A stretch of 64,000 nt of DNA, from the NCBI RefSeq assembly GCF_023053635.1, contig NC_086178.1, positions 93,418,226 to 93,482,225 of the forward strand, written 5' to 3'. A model generated the notes under the pieces. The model saw only the letters and a list, made by a program, of their open reading frames with translations, was not told the origin of the DNA and searched no databases. Of this stretch, positions 12,773 to 23,243 are shown one piece after another (within the stretch, counting starts at the first letter, position 1; each line of letters starts with the position of its first letter). This DNA comes from Elgaria multicarinata webbii (Eukaryota; Chordata; Lepidosauria; Squamata; Anguidae). A program made the position numbers and the translations under genes.

Positions 12773-13173
12773 ATGAAGACTACGTCCTCCCCAACCATTA
12801 ACAATGTTTCAGTGGACAGCACTTTTGTAGGTGATACCAGCAAGACAGAATCTTTATTTTTTCAGCCTGGCTGGCAAATAGCTCTTTGGGCGATTCCCTA
12901 TTTATCTATAATCATTGCGTCAGTTGTGGGCAACAGCACGGTCATTTGGATTATCCTGTCTCATAGACAGATGAGGACTGTTACCAACTATTTTATTGTT
13001 AATTTGGCTCTTTCTGACCTACTAATGACTGCTTTGAATACAGTTTTCAATTTTATTTATGCCAGCCACAATGTCTGGTATTTCGGTGAACGATTCTGTC
13101 AGTTTATTAACATTCTTCCTATTACAGCAATTTTTGTGAGCATTTATTCTATGACTGCTATAGCTGCTGAGAG
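12773..13173 (+). CDS. TACR2: TACR2 exon 1 (N-terminus to TM3)
   Basis: Encodes a 33-residue extracellular head with one N-glycosylation sequon (NNVS), transmembrane helices 1 to 3 and the start of the ERY motif. The strongest matches to human TACR2 are [44 protein letters not shown] and [19 protein letters not shown]. It ends with two bases of the Arg codon at a GTAAGAG donor. I chose the ATG at 12773 because it gives a head of the usual length and has A at -3. An in-frame ATG at 12698 would add 25 residues but has a poor context, and it overlaps a tiny upstream reading frame (12681-12704). The longer start is possible. Confidence 0.9.
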
Positions 13174-13299
13174 GTAAGAGATGTCAGTGATGAACAGTTG
13201 CATTTGAGCCAAATTTTGGCTATTCTGTATTTGTTTGTTTTTAAGTATAATTTTGTGGTGGGGCTGAAAGAACTGGGTAATATTAAACAAACTAGTACC

Positions 13300-13450
13300 T
13301 AGGCATATTTGCTCAGGTCTCACTGAGTTCAGTGGGACCTACTCTCTAGTAAGTAAGGATTCCAGGCTGCCTTCTTATACACACTTACCTTGGAATAAGT
13401 CCCACTGAATTAAATAAGACTTACTTCTGAGTAGATATAGCATTGCATGG
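13300..13450. mobile_element. Miniature transposon (CAGTGGGAC / GTCCCACTGAA family)
   Basis: Two inverted blocks, TTCAGTGGGACCTACT and AATAAGTCCCACTGAATT, flanked by CTCAG and GAGTAGA remains of the GCATAGGATTGCA-type terminus. Related copies lie at 14268, 16047, 18795 and 56735. Confidence 0.55.
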
Positions 13451-13519
13451 TGAAATACTTAATCCTACCTTAAACTTTTGGGCATTTGGGGGAATCCCAT
13501 ATCCACAGTGATATACATT

Positions 13520-14153
13520 CTGTGCTAGTTACTTAAAAATATAATTCCATGCTAACTTTACCCAAGTTCTGTGGCTATCATATGCAAATAAGTTTAAATG
13601 GTTTGTTTGGGTTTTGCTGATCAGGAGGAGAAGCAAGTTGTTTTCCAGCACGCCACAACTACGGGAAGTATTACTTCACCTTCTCCTCATATTTCAGCAG
13701 ACATTACCCAAGTCTATCCTTTTTCAAGCCTATCTTTACCTGCACTGGCTAGAATCTTGCTTTTAGTAATAATATGAGAGTGCACACTGGTATTCCCAGG
13801 TCTGCCCAATAACACATTGGGTTAATTTAACTGCAGGAGCTGTTACGTTGTGCCAGAAAATAATTTGTGCCAACTTTACTTGAATTCTGTGACCATTGTG
13901 TGCAAATATGCTTATTTTAAATAGTTTATTTGTTTTCTGCTGGTCAGGAGCAGAAACAAGGAGCTTTCCAGGGCACTGAAGATCCATGTCACAATTGCTA
14001 GAAGTATTACTTCACTCCTCTCATATTTCACCAGACATTGCCCAAGTCTATCGTTTTTCAAGCCTATCTTTAGCTACACTGGCTAGAATTTTGTTTTTTA
14101 AAAGAGGGAGAGAGGACACGCTGGTATTCCCAGGTCAGCCCAATAAAACATTG
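13520..14153. repeat. Diverged tandem duplication, about 318-bp unit, in TACR2 intron 1
   Basis: Copy 1 is about 13520-13818 and copy 2 about 13838-14153. Both run in the same order through AACTTTAC..AATTCTGTG, TGTGCAAATA/ATGCAAATA, GAAGTATTACTTCAC, CATATTTCA(G/C)CAGACATT, CCAAGTCTATC and GGTATTCCCAGGTC. The phase is 318 to 334 nt. They differ by scattered substitutions and small gaps, so the duplication is not recent. Confidence 0.88.
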
Positions 14154-14267
14154 ACCTAGTTCACACAACATGACAGCCCACTATGGCTTCATTGATTTTA
14201 TTATTTTAGTTCTAAAGAAAAACTGAACTTCCATATTATTAAATGTACCATAACCTTACTGAGCCAC

Positions 14268-14345
14268 CCTTAGGCTGTAATCCTGTACACACTTACCTGG
14301 TAGTAAGTTCCATTGAATTCAGTGGTGCTTATTCCTTGCATAGGA
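14268..14345. mobile_element. Miniature transposon (GCAATCCTATGC family)
   Basis: GGCTGTAATCCTGTACACAC and TTCCTTGCATAGGATG bracket AAGTTCCATTGAATTCAGTG, a near-complete palindromic short element. Confidence 0.55.
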
Positions 14346-15256
14346 TGTCACTGTTAGTTAATCTCAATTTCCCTTTACTCATATTATTAGTAATTATAAT
14401 CATCATCAATATTATTATTCTCACCATTAAAACCAACTATTTAAAGTCTAGACTAGATATGAAGGAGATAGGTGAACTTCATGCAAATTTTATTACTATT
14501 TCCCCCCTCTTTTTTAACTGAAAACCTGCTTTTCTCCCCACAGAATAAAGAAAGGATATGGGGACATATATTTGCACTTGTGGGTGGGAAAGGAACTGGG
14601 GTGGGATTTTGAGCAGCAAATGAAGGGGAAACGTTAAAGACACTTCCCCAGTTTCCACTCACAATCACAGCCTCCAAACTGTGTTTCAGTTTCAAAGAAA
14701 GAAAGTTGGCAACTTCTGCTGCATAATTGTTAGTTTGACCCTCAGTAATGCCAAAACACTGAATAGATACTATATTTTAAAGCCCATTTTAATGTTGATT
14801 ATTAATTGCCATGGGAAACTATTTGCTCACTTCTGCGCTAATGGAGCACTGAAATTGCCAGCCAACAATGTTATTGTATACTATACTGCCTATAAAAAAA
14901 CACCACCTCACACATACTGACCACACACACAGCCTCCCAGCAGCATGGGAGCGGCTTTTGCCCAGTGCAATCCTATACTGCAAAGCAATACATGTGTATC
15001 ATACAATCACAGGGGTGGAGCCAATCATAGGGTATTTTGCACATGATCAGCACCCCTCTGGGAGGGGTGCTATCAATTTGGCAAGGAAGACCAATTTGAT
15101 TGGCCTTGCCTGTCCATAAGGTTGCATTATTTACACGTGTTGCTTTACAGAGTGGGATAACACACCATGGAAGCAATAATGAACAACATACACCACACAC
15201 ATGCTGCCAGGGTATGTGATTAGTTCATCCTATGCCTATCAGAATGCACCAATAAT

Positions 15257-15554
15257 CAGGGCAGTCCCAAGACATTTTGCTGCCTGAGTCGAATGGCAAG
15301 ATTGTGCTCCCCCCCCCCTCGTTCCTTTTCATATACAGAAGCCAACCACACTGGTAGTTAAATCTTAACTTGTGAACAGACAGCATCATCCACTGCACAT
15401 GAGAACAGGAGACTAACTTAGGGGGACAAGCCATGTGGCACACACAAAGTTGTGTCCTCCAACGCTTTCCATGACTCACTGCCTTGCCGCCGCCCCCCAG
15501 CATCTGCCACCTGAAGCAGCCTCTTCACTTGGCTTAATGGTAGGGCCAGCCCTG
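15257..15554. mobile_element. hAT-like MITE (CAGGGC termini)
   Basis: Starts CAGGGCAGTCCCAAGACATT and ends GGTAGGGCCAGCCCTG, an imperfect inverted pair. CTGCCTGAG near the left is mirrored by CACCTGAAGCAG near the right. A second copy is at 18930-19172. No transposase and no clear target-site duplication. Confidence 0.6.
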
Positions 15555-16046
15555 GTAACCAGGGATTCAAATCCCAAACAGCAAACCCTTCCAGGTGCCT
15601 TAGAAAAAAGACTGACCCGTTTTCATGCTGGGGAGGCTGCATCTGTTGACTTTCTGCCTTTCATAAAGCCATTAAATTAAAGTTTTGTCAGAAAAACAAG
15701 TAAGCTAACTTAATCTTCCTTGGATAAGTTTACAAAAATGTGCCGTAACTTCTTGTGTTTTGATGAGGGCTGCCAAACTTTTTTCTGCATGTGACAAGAA
15801 GGTAAAGCCTTTCCTGACATGTAAAAACTGTATGATGGGGTGAGCTTCGCCTGCTAAATTTGCACTTGTCACGGAGCTTTTTAAGACTCAGGAGCCATGC
15901 CAGAAAAAAAGTTTGCATTGCTAAATACTCTTTGTGTTCTATTAAATTCTGTTCCTCTTACAAGCAACGGGGCTGTCATACCTCTATTATATTTTTTAAA
16001 AAGTAATTGAAAAGCATAAATTAAATATCTGGGTTTCAACCAACTT

Positions 16047-16230
16047 AGTGCAATCCTGTGCATGTTTACTCAGAAGTAAATCCTACTGATTTCAATGGGA
16101 CTAAATCCCTAGCAAGAGTGTATATGTTTGCACTCTAATAGTGCAACCCTATGCATGTCTACTCAAAAATATGTCCTAGTTTAGTGGGACTTCCTCTCAG
16201 TTAGGTGTGAATAGCAGTGCAACCTATAAG
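16047..16230. mobile_element. Two adjacent miniature transposons (GCAATCCTATGC family)
   Basis: Two successive AGTGCAA(T/C)CCT(G/A)TGCATGT heads, each followed by a CTACTCA(G/A)AA.TA block and a TTCAATGGGACT-like or TTAGTGGGACTT-like block. Confidence 0.55.
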
Positions 16231-16754
16231 GGTGAAACATTAAATGTTTTGCAAAAGGGTAAAGCACTATGATAGTCTCCGATTTATACTATGTATAAAT
16301 TGACTGGGACAGATTTGCACCCCGGAGACTGTTCTACATGTAATATTACTTCCTGCAATTCCAGAGTAACTATCTAGAGGCAGAAAATAATTATTACAAA
16401 TTTTACACAACTCTTCTCAGCAGAACCAATTGTTTAAGTAAGTTCTGTAATTATAAATGCCATCTTTGACATGAGCAAAAACTATCCATTCTGGAAAAAG
16501 TAAGCAACACTAATAATTTGACACCATTTTTTTTTATATAAAGTAATTTTCTATGTGCCCTATGCTATGAGTATGCAACTGTCACAGAGCCCTCCTAGTA
16601 ATGCCTCAGTGAGCATCCTGACTTGACTGTTTAGGACAGGTGTGAGATAAAAAAATCTCCAACAGCATGCCATTTCAACTGCAAGGCAGAGAGAGTGTAC
16701 AAGGGGGTAGGGGGGAGAAAGTGACTCATAACATTTCCACTACTAAATAAATTG

Positions 16755-16830
16755 TTGTAAACCGCCCAGAGAGCTTCGGCTGTGGGGCGGTACATAAATG
16801 TAATAAAATAAATAAATAAATAAATAAAAC
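16755..16830 (+). mobile_element. L2-like LINE 3' end
   Basis: TGTAAACCGCCCAGAGAGCT, then GGGGCGGTACATAAATG, and a run of AAAT units: the common terminus of this LINE in the window. Confidence 0.75.
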
Positions 16831-17378
16831 CCGTGATAAACTGCATCACCATAATCTACTGAGAGAAAAATTAGAGAAAACCATTTTTCAGACGTCATAC
16901 AAATTACCATTTAGTCTGCCCTTTGCTCCCACATTGAGTGGGAGATCATTAAAAAGTGCTTGTGAAAAATGTCGATATGATTTGAGTGTTTATGGTCAAT
17001 TGCAGTTATTTGGGGGCTGTTTTCCTGTCCAACAACTCCTGCTGCCTGAGTTTGAACCACATGGAAGACTATGGCAACCCCCCACTAGGGGTTGAATAAT
17101 CAAAAATGGTTGCTGGCTTAAATAAGCCATGGTGTGTTGCGAGGACCATGCAGACTAAAATCAGGAGATCTTCAGAATTCGGTGAGCTGTGGTGTGGGGG
17201 GATCCTCAAAAATCAGACAGGGGGATCTTCTATGAACAGAGACATTCCTTTCATGGAAAGCAAAACCTGGATCCAACCCAATATGTATAGGATCTAGTTT
17301 TCACTTACTATAATGATTGAATTGTTTGTTGTTATTGCTTTACAGCGAATAATTCCATTCTCTCTCCCTCTCTCTCAG

Positions 17379-17573
17379 ATATGTGGCTATAATTTACCCT
17401 TTCAGGCGAAAGCTTTCTTCTGGGTATACCAAAGTGATCATAGGAATCATCTGGCTGGTAGCTTTTGGACTTGCCTTTCCACAATGCTTTTATTCAGAAA
17501 TAAAGATTGATGATGGAATAACCAAATGTAAAGTTATTTGGCCAAGTGGCACATACCACAATCTTCAGTTCAT
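17379..17573 (+). CDS. TACR2: TACR2 exon 2 (second loop to start of TM5)
   Basis: The exon is 195 nt, starts after CTCTCAG and ends at a GTAAGAA donor. It completes the Arg of ERY and continues [13 protein letters not shown] (intracellular loop 2), helix 4 ([20 protein letters not shown]) and the extracellular loop 2 with the disulfide Cys in TKCKVIWP. Matching human segments are AIVHPFQPRLSA and LASPQCFYS. Confidence 0.93.
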
Positions 17574-18274
17574 GTAAGAATTTCTCAAACGCTTAACCCA
17601 GAAATATATTTTGACAACTGATGCTCTTTATTGAAAGGAAAGAGTGGGCACCAGGATGCTCTGTTATTGGTGCTTTCCCCTTTAAATCTGCTTTCAGAAC
17701 TACTTGTTAAATATCTTGGAACAGATTTAGGGCACATTCCTATCAATTGTGCCTTTGCCACATAGAAGCCCCTGAACTCTGAGTATTCTGAGTTTTCTAT
17801 GCCCAACCAGGCTGAAGCTTGCAGGGTGAGAGGAATAGTGGAGACAATCTTTGTCTCCGTCCTTTCTGATTTTTGCTAGACTGGCTTTTTAGCCCATCTA
17901 GCAAAGGCGTTTTGGAGGGGGTGGGGAAGGAGGCTGGAGGAGGCTCAGGATAACTCACACCCAGGCCCCTCCGGTCTCCTCCCTTCTCCACCTACCAGAA
18001 CACCCCCCGTTCCTCCTCCTCCTCCAAGATTTGTTTTTGAACCTGAGAGAGGCAGCCGGAACGGTTATTTCCATGCTGGCTGTGAGGAGGAGGGCTTTGG
18101 TATCAGATCTCCAATTCCCCCTTCCAAGGTTAAAGTGGTGCCCCTCAGAGGGGGGTTTCCAAGCCATCCTAAGGGCCCAGCGATACTTGCCCAGGGACTA
18201 TAGGATTACTCTCTTAGTGGTGTCTCTTCTTTGCATTTGCTGAAGCAGGGGGAAGGATAAATGGTTGCAGATCT

Positions 18275-18400
18275 ATGCCAAAAAAATGTTAAAGCAATGC
18301 CTTTATTAGACCAACAAAAAGGTCACAAAATAATGTGCAAGCTTTCAAGTTCTCCAGAATTCTTCATCTGGCTAGTTAGTAAACAAAGTAAAAGGGGAGG
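18275..18400 (-). mobile_element. Unclassified retroelement 3' end (GATGAAG..GAAAGCTT type)
   Basis: The minus strand reads AGATGAAGAATTCTGGAG, TTGAAAGCTTGCACATTA, then TTTTTGTTGGTCTAATAAAG. It resembles the 6911-7003 fragment in order (GAAAGCTT, AATAAA, GGTCT) but not in detail. Confidence 0.5.
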
Positions 18401-18794
18401 GGGAAGGAAAAATGCTGGCTGGTGAAGTCAAAGTCTGCAGTTAGTCGTAGTCTTAAAGAATGCGGGAGGAGATAGCAGCTACATTTATAGAGCCCACTTT
18501 TTAAAAAATATAAAATGCAGCTGTTACCCAGATCTGTCTCCACCTTTAGGTGAAACACACAGGTTCTTTGGTGAGTGGGAAGCAGAAGTAGAGAGAAACT
18601 AGATAGTTCTTAAATTAAAACATCTGGAGTTCATTTGGAGAGCATTTTAAATGGATACTGCAGTTTTCTAAAATGACAGGGTGCCACTGTCTTCTGTTGG
18701 GCTGGGACATTCTGGGATAAGGAAATGCCCCTTAAAAAGTTAGAATCCAGAAACTCTAGGCCAGTGTCCTCAAACTTTGGCCAAGCAGGCCATC

Positions 18795-18895
18795 ATAATT
18801 AACAATGCAACCCTATAACTATCTACTCAGAACTAAGACCCACTGAGTTCAGTGTGGCTTACTCCCAGAAAAGTACATATAGCATTCCAACTTAA
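18795..18895. mobile_element. Miniature transposon fragment
   Basis: AATGCAACCCTATAACTA, CTACTCAGAACTAAGACCCA and CACTGAGTTCAGTGTGGCTT are the usual blocks of the GCAATCCTATGC family. Confidence 0.5.
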
Positions 18896-18929
18896 ATATC
18901 CTTCAGGCTTCCCCAAGTTTAAATGAGTG

Positions 18930-19172
18930 GCAGGACCAGCCCAAGGCATTTTTCTGCTTAAGGTAGAGCAGCAATTCCCCACCCACCCCACCGTACTGCT
19001 ACAATTCCAAGTAAAGGTACACAGTACCCAAGGCCAGTCAAGACATGTTGTCACCTAAGGCAAACAAATACTACAAGCACCTCTCCCTGGTAGTAAAATA
19101 ATAATATCAGCCAAAATCACCTGCCTAAGGCAGCTGCCTCACTCTACCTAATGATAGGGTTGGCCCTGTGAG
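18930..19172. mobile_element. hAT-like MITE, second copy of the CAGGGC family
   Basis: Left GACCAGCCCAAGGCATTTTT and right GCAGCTGCCTCACTCTACCT plus GGGTTGGCCCTG form the diverged inverted ends also seen at 15257-15554. Confidence 0.55.
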
Positions 19173-19261
19173 TGAGAAGCACAAGTGGTAACACAATTTT
19201 TTTATATGCAGAAGATCCAATGTTCAGTTCCTCTAATTTTTAGCTTGTAGCAGACATTTAG

Positions 19262-19440
19262 CATCATAGAATAGTAGAGTTGGAAGGATCCTATAAGGCC
19301 ATTGAGTCCAACCCCCTGCTCAATGCAGGAATCTACCTTAAAGCATACCTGACAGATGGCTCTCCAGCTGCATCTTGAATGCCTCTAGTGTAGGAGAGCC
19401 CACAACTTCCCTAGGTAATTTGTTCTATCTGGCTTCCTGT
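19262..19440 (-). mobile_element. CR1 LINE 3' end
   Basis: Begins ATCATAGAATAGTAGAGTTG and continues GAGTCCAACCCCCTGCTCAA, the reverse complement of the CR1 terminus with its ATTCTATGAT tail. The plus-strand copy is at 60808-60897. Confidence 0.85.
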
Positions 19441-19530
19441 AACTGCATGGGAAGAGGGAGGCAGCCTGTCTTGCCTGCAGCCCATGTGAGTTCAGTGTAC
19501 AGTCTGCACAGACCATATGTGCATAAAAAC

Positions 19531-20157
19531 TAGGGCTGTGCTCCGCTTCGCTTCTAAGAACCAATAGCGGAGCGGCCTGATTTGCCTCCGACAAAGGCGG
19601 AGACGGATCGGGTCGGGGGAGCTGCGGATAGAGACCAAGCGGATCCTTTGCCTCGATCCGGAGCTCCAAAAAAAAAGGTAAGTGTGGTGGAAGGGTGGCT
19701 TACCCGGTGGCAGCACAGTCCATGCGGCGACGGCGGCAGAGCCAGGTAAGGGGGCAGGAGGGGAGGGGGGCTTACCTGCCTCCATTGCGGTCTAGCGGCA
19801 GCTTCAACTGAGGCCTCAGTTGAAGCCGCCGCCGGACCGCGACAGAGGCAGGTAAGAGGGGAGGGGGGCCTTACCTGCCTCCGGATGCTCAAATTTGCTT
19901 CAAACTAGGATTGAATGTGGATACATGTATAAGCTCTCATGGTGCCAATTTTGAGGTTTCTAACGTTAAAAGTAAAGTTTTAGGTGTTTGATTTTCAATG
20001 CAAGTCTACTGGGGGTGGGGGAACACGGAGCTCCGATCCGGAGCCCCACAGCGGATCGGAGCGGAGCTTAGGCGGATCAACGTGGGGTGGAGCGGACCCG
20101 ATCTGGAAGTTGCAGATCGGGATCCAGAGTGGATCGGGGGGTCAGTGCACAGCCCTA
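19531..20157. mobile_element. hAT-type non-autonomous transposon with exact 8-bp target duplication
   Basis: The termini TAGGGCTGTGC and GCACAGCCCTA are perfect inverted repeats. The flanking 8 bp ATAAAAAC is identical on both sides (19523-19530 and 20158-20165), diagnostic of hAT transposition. The inside is unusually GC-rich, with repeated GGATCGGAGCGGAGC-type motifs on both strands and an internal hairpin (GCTTCAACTGAGG / CCTCAGTTGAAGC). There is no transposase frame. Confidence 0.9.
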
Positions 20158-20249
20158 ATAAAAACTATTCTCATTTAAATTCATCTGTGCAGCCAGGAAC
20201 CCTATATATCTTATTTGTAAGACACATGGCTCCTACTTTACAGAGGGAT

Positions 20250-20695
20250 AGTCCTCTATTCGAAGGGAAGTCCAGTCCAAGTACAAGGTTATGTTATTGT
20301 CATATAAAGCCCTAAACAACTAGGAGACCACCTTCTCTTATGTATACCTAAGCGCACTTAAGATCTTCAGAAGAGGTCTTGCTAGCCATTCCAAAATGAA
20401 CATAATGTTGCCATGAAGAACTTTGACGGCGGGCCTTCTCTCTAGTAGCACCCACCTTTTAGAAAACCCTCACTCATACAGTTTGGGGGGCAGAAAATGT
20501 AACATCTTTTAAACACCTCCTGAAAACATAACCTCTTTACACAGGCTTTCCCTGAGCTGTAGCTGCTGGGTTTTACCTTGGCGTTACCTGGTACTTTTAA
20601 AGTTTTATACTGTGTCTTGTTATGTTGTATTATGAACTGCCCAGAAAGCCTCAGCTATTGGGCAGTAAAGAAATTAAATTAAATAAATAAATAGT
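20250..20695 (+). mobile_element. L2-like LINE 3' region
   Basis: Decayed end of the ORF2 frame (ATAAAGCCCTAAACAACTAG, CGGGCCTTCTCTCTAGTAGC, CACCTCCTGAAAACATAACC), then a TGAACTGCCCAGAAAGCCTC hairpin and GGGCAGTAAAGAAATTAAAT with an AAAT tail. Confidence 0.75.
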
Positions 20696-20904
20696 ACAGC
20701 TTAAAGATAAAGAACCATAAAGGGAGACAGGGGGCTTTGAAGTTGCCCATTCAGGTAGCATATTGACAACCAACTGAGCAGGCATATGTACATTCTAGTA
20801 ATCATTTCCAACATTGCATATATGTATGTCTTCACTCACAAACATCTATTTGGCAATCCTTCCAATAGCCAGGTTTAAAAGTATTACCTATGCAACTACG
20901 GAAC

Positions 20905-21150
20905 AATCTCCCTGACGAGGCTCGCCTGGCGCCAACATTGCTATCTTTTCAGCGCCAGGTCAAAACTTTTCTCCCAGGCATTTAACAGCATATGCTGAGT
21001 TTTTTAACTGACCTCAGAATAGTTGTTTTAAATGAATATTGTCTGTTTTTATGCTTTTATGGTTTTAAATTTTGCATATTTGTTTTTAATGCTCACTGTT
21101 TTAATCTTTGTAAACCAGAGAGCTTCAGCTATGGAGCAGTATGATGATAA
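20905..21150 (+). mobile_element. LINE 3' region (GGCGCCAGG type, L2-like)
   Basis: Contains CGAGGCTCGCCTGGCGCCAA, CAAAACTTTTCTCCCAGGCA and the end TTGTAAACCAGAGAGCTTCA. A closely parallel copy is at 33600-33825. Confidence 0.7.
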
Positions 21151-21407
21151 TATAGTCCTTGATTCAGATCTCAAATCCACCAAGAACTCACTAGCTAATA
21201 ATGGTGGCCTACTTGACAGGAATGTTGTAAATATTACTGAAATAAGGAATATGAAGTGCTTGGAGCAGCTAGATATGGCACGTATTATTAGAAATGTGAA
21301 CTGCCTGCTGTGTCAGATTCCCAGGCACAAAAGTTATAGACAGGCCCTATCTGACCATTTCTCTTGTCAGGGAAATGTCCCAAGACATTCATGCATTACA
21401 ATTTTCT

Positions 21408-21427
21408 ACACACACACACACACACAC
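21408..21427. repeat. (CA)n microsatellite
   Basis: About ten CA units; a G-run follows at 21500-21511. Confidence 0.9.
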
Positions 21428-21859
21428 TGAGTTTGGTTGTCTCTAGACCAAAGGGGAAAGAGGGAAGACAAACACAGGAAGAGATAGGAATACATAAAAG
21501 GGGGGGGGGGGAGCACAAAGACACCAGCAGATTTTAAGTGCTTCCCTTTGCCACAAATTGCAAAGCTAACTATTGTGAGGTCTCAAGATGTCTCTGCACT
21601 ACCCTCCTATGAAAAGGAAGAGGACCAACAAAAATTATTGGAGCCAAGGGTGGTACCAGAAGGAGGGTTCTTAATTCTAACAATCAGAAGGCCTTGTGTA
21701 ACTATTCCATCTTTTCTTTCTGAACCATTTTTTTTCTGATAAAAACAAAAAGACGGAAGCAATATTAGGAAAACGCAGTGGGAGTGGTAAAGTGTCCTAC
21801 TTTATAGGGAACAGTCCTCTCTTTAAAGGGCTCTCCAGTCCAAGTCTGGTTTAAAGGCC

Positions 21860-22235
21860 AAGAACCATGGTGCTGTCTATACGTGCCCAAGCCCCATGGT
21901 GGCTGCAAATCAGCGCTGTGCCAATTATATGACGCAGCCACAGATTCACAGCCACTTTCCCATGAAGCTGCGCAGAAAAAAAGAGAGACTTACCCCACTG
22001 TCTGACTCAGCTCTATGGCCGACCGGGGGGTAGGGCGATCCTGGTGGAAGGCGACCGGGGATTGGTCACCAGAAACCATTAAGAGGGCAGGGGGGCATCT
22101 CCAGTACCTGGATGACCGCAGGAAACGCAGTGCTCCCTCCTTGGTGTCAGGGTTACCCGATGCCACCCCGGGTAAATAAAACTGTGGTTTTTAGGGGAAC
22201 TCAGCGCCGTGAAGACAGGCCCCATGAGGAGGAAG
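21860..22235. mobile_element. Degraded non-autonomous DNA transposon (probable)
   Basis: GGTGCTGTCTATACGTGCCC on the left is an imperfect inverted partner of GAAGACAGGCCCC on the right. The interior is GC-rich compared with the surrounding intron. No duplication of flanking bases was found. Confidence 0.35.
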
Positions 22236-23086
22236 AGCAGCAGGGACCCCTAATCAGAATTCCTCACCATGCTGAGATACATTTCTATTTAAATTATTTT
22301 AAAATTTGTATTAAAGAGACTCACACACAAAAGGTTCCATTATTATATGCCTCAACATTCTGCTGCTTATAAAAATTACAACTTTTTAATTAATAATGCA
22401 AAACTTGGCATCCGTTATCTTCCCTTTGAGGTTGAGTGGTGCAAAATTTCGAAGCAATCGGATAGAAATTGACACAGGTACGGCATGTTAAAAAGTGCTG
22501 AAAATTGACACGTTTGGCTTTTTACTCCAAACTACAGTTCAGTATATGATATATTTCTTTCAAGTTCTGATGAAATTACTTCTCACAGAGCACATCTGTT
22601 AAAGCATCAGCATTAGCTTCCAATTTCCTGGCTTTGAGAAACTTGAACCAATACGAGATAGCCTTAATTCTGTTCTTAAACCAGCAGTTGTTTTTTTAAA
22701 AAAATCATTGAATATATATAATGATGGTCACAGACCAATAAGAATTTTTGTACAAAAGCAAATACAACTAATTAAGAAGAACTAGATAAAAACAAATGGT
22801 TTTCAAAATACCATGCGTTTTTCCCTGAAGGAAGCAAGTTAGCCTTCTCTGACAATGTGCATAAAAGCTCTAATAAAATAAGTTGATTTAGACTTCTTTT
22901 AAACTGTCTCTAGCCTGTGTTTATTGCCTCCAATTCTAAATGCTGTGTTTGCCACGCTTTCTTTATATAAAACAACGCCTCTGTAAGTAATGTTAGACTT
23001 ACCAACACTTCTCACCAAAGTAAGGGAAATGTTAACTGGGAAATGAACTCCATGATCATTCACACTCAGTCTTCCTTTCATTTTAG

Positions 23087-23243
23087 GTATCACATTATAG
23101 TCCTTGTAATGGTTTATCTCCTGCCTCTCACAGTGATGTTTGTCACATACAGAGCAATAGGAATGACACTGTGGAATCATTCTGTTCCTGGAGATCACAC
23201 TAACAAGGTTTACAACCAGCATCAAATTATGGCTAAAAAAAAG
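23087..23243 (+). CDS. TACR2: TACR2 exon 3 (TM5 and third intracellular loop)
   Basis: Follows a TTTCATTTTAG acceptor and ends at AAG|GTTAGT. It encodes helix 5 (YHIIVLVMVYLLPLTVMFVT) and the start of intracellular loop 3 (YRAIGMTLWNHSVPGD, then QIMAKKK). Human TACR2 has LAVMFVAYSVIGLTLWRRAVPG. At 157 nt it is two codons longer than the human exon as I recall it; the extra residues lie in loop 3. Confidence 0.92.

Larger units (their letters stand above)
13174..17378 (+). other. TACR2: TACR2 intron 1
   Basis: Non-coding. It holds short miniature transposons (13300, 14268, 16047), a diverged 318-bp tandem duplication (13520-14153), a GGGC-ended MITE (15257-15554) and an L2-like LINE end (16755-16830). 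The stretches 14360-15250 and 16240-16740 show nothing recognisable. The acceptor is preceded by a long CT-rich tract. Confidence 0.85.
17574..23086 (+). other. TACR2: TACR2 intron 2
   Basis: Non-coding and repeat-rich: the unidentified retroelement end at 18275, MITEs near 18795 and 18930, a CR1 end at 19262, the 627-bp hAT-type element at 19531, two L2-like LINE ends (20250-20695, 20905-21150) and a degraded transposon at 21860. The block 17720-18240 is CT- and GA-rich and not recognised. Nothing can be named in 22380-23080. Confidence 0.85.

Noticed and set aside
17720-18240. Possible LTR or gene fragment in TACR2 intron 2
   Set aside because: The block is CT- and GA-rich and ends abruptly, but it has no terminal repeats, primer-binding site or coding similarity, so no family can be claimed.
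21032-21430. 132-codon open frame in TACR2 intron 2
   Set aside because: It begins inside an L2-like LINE terminus and ends in a CA repeat; no conserved domain is visible.
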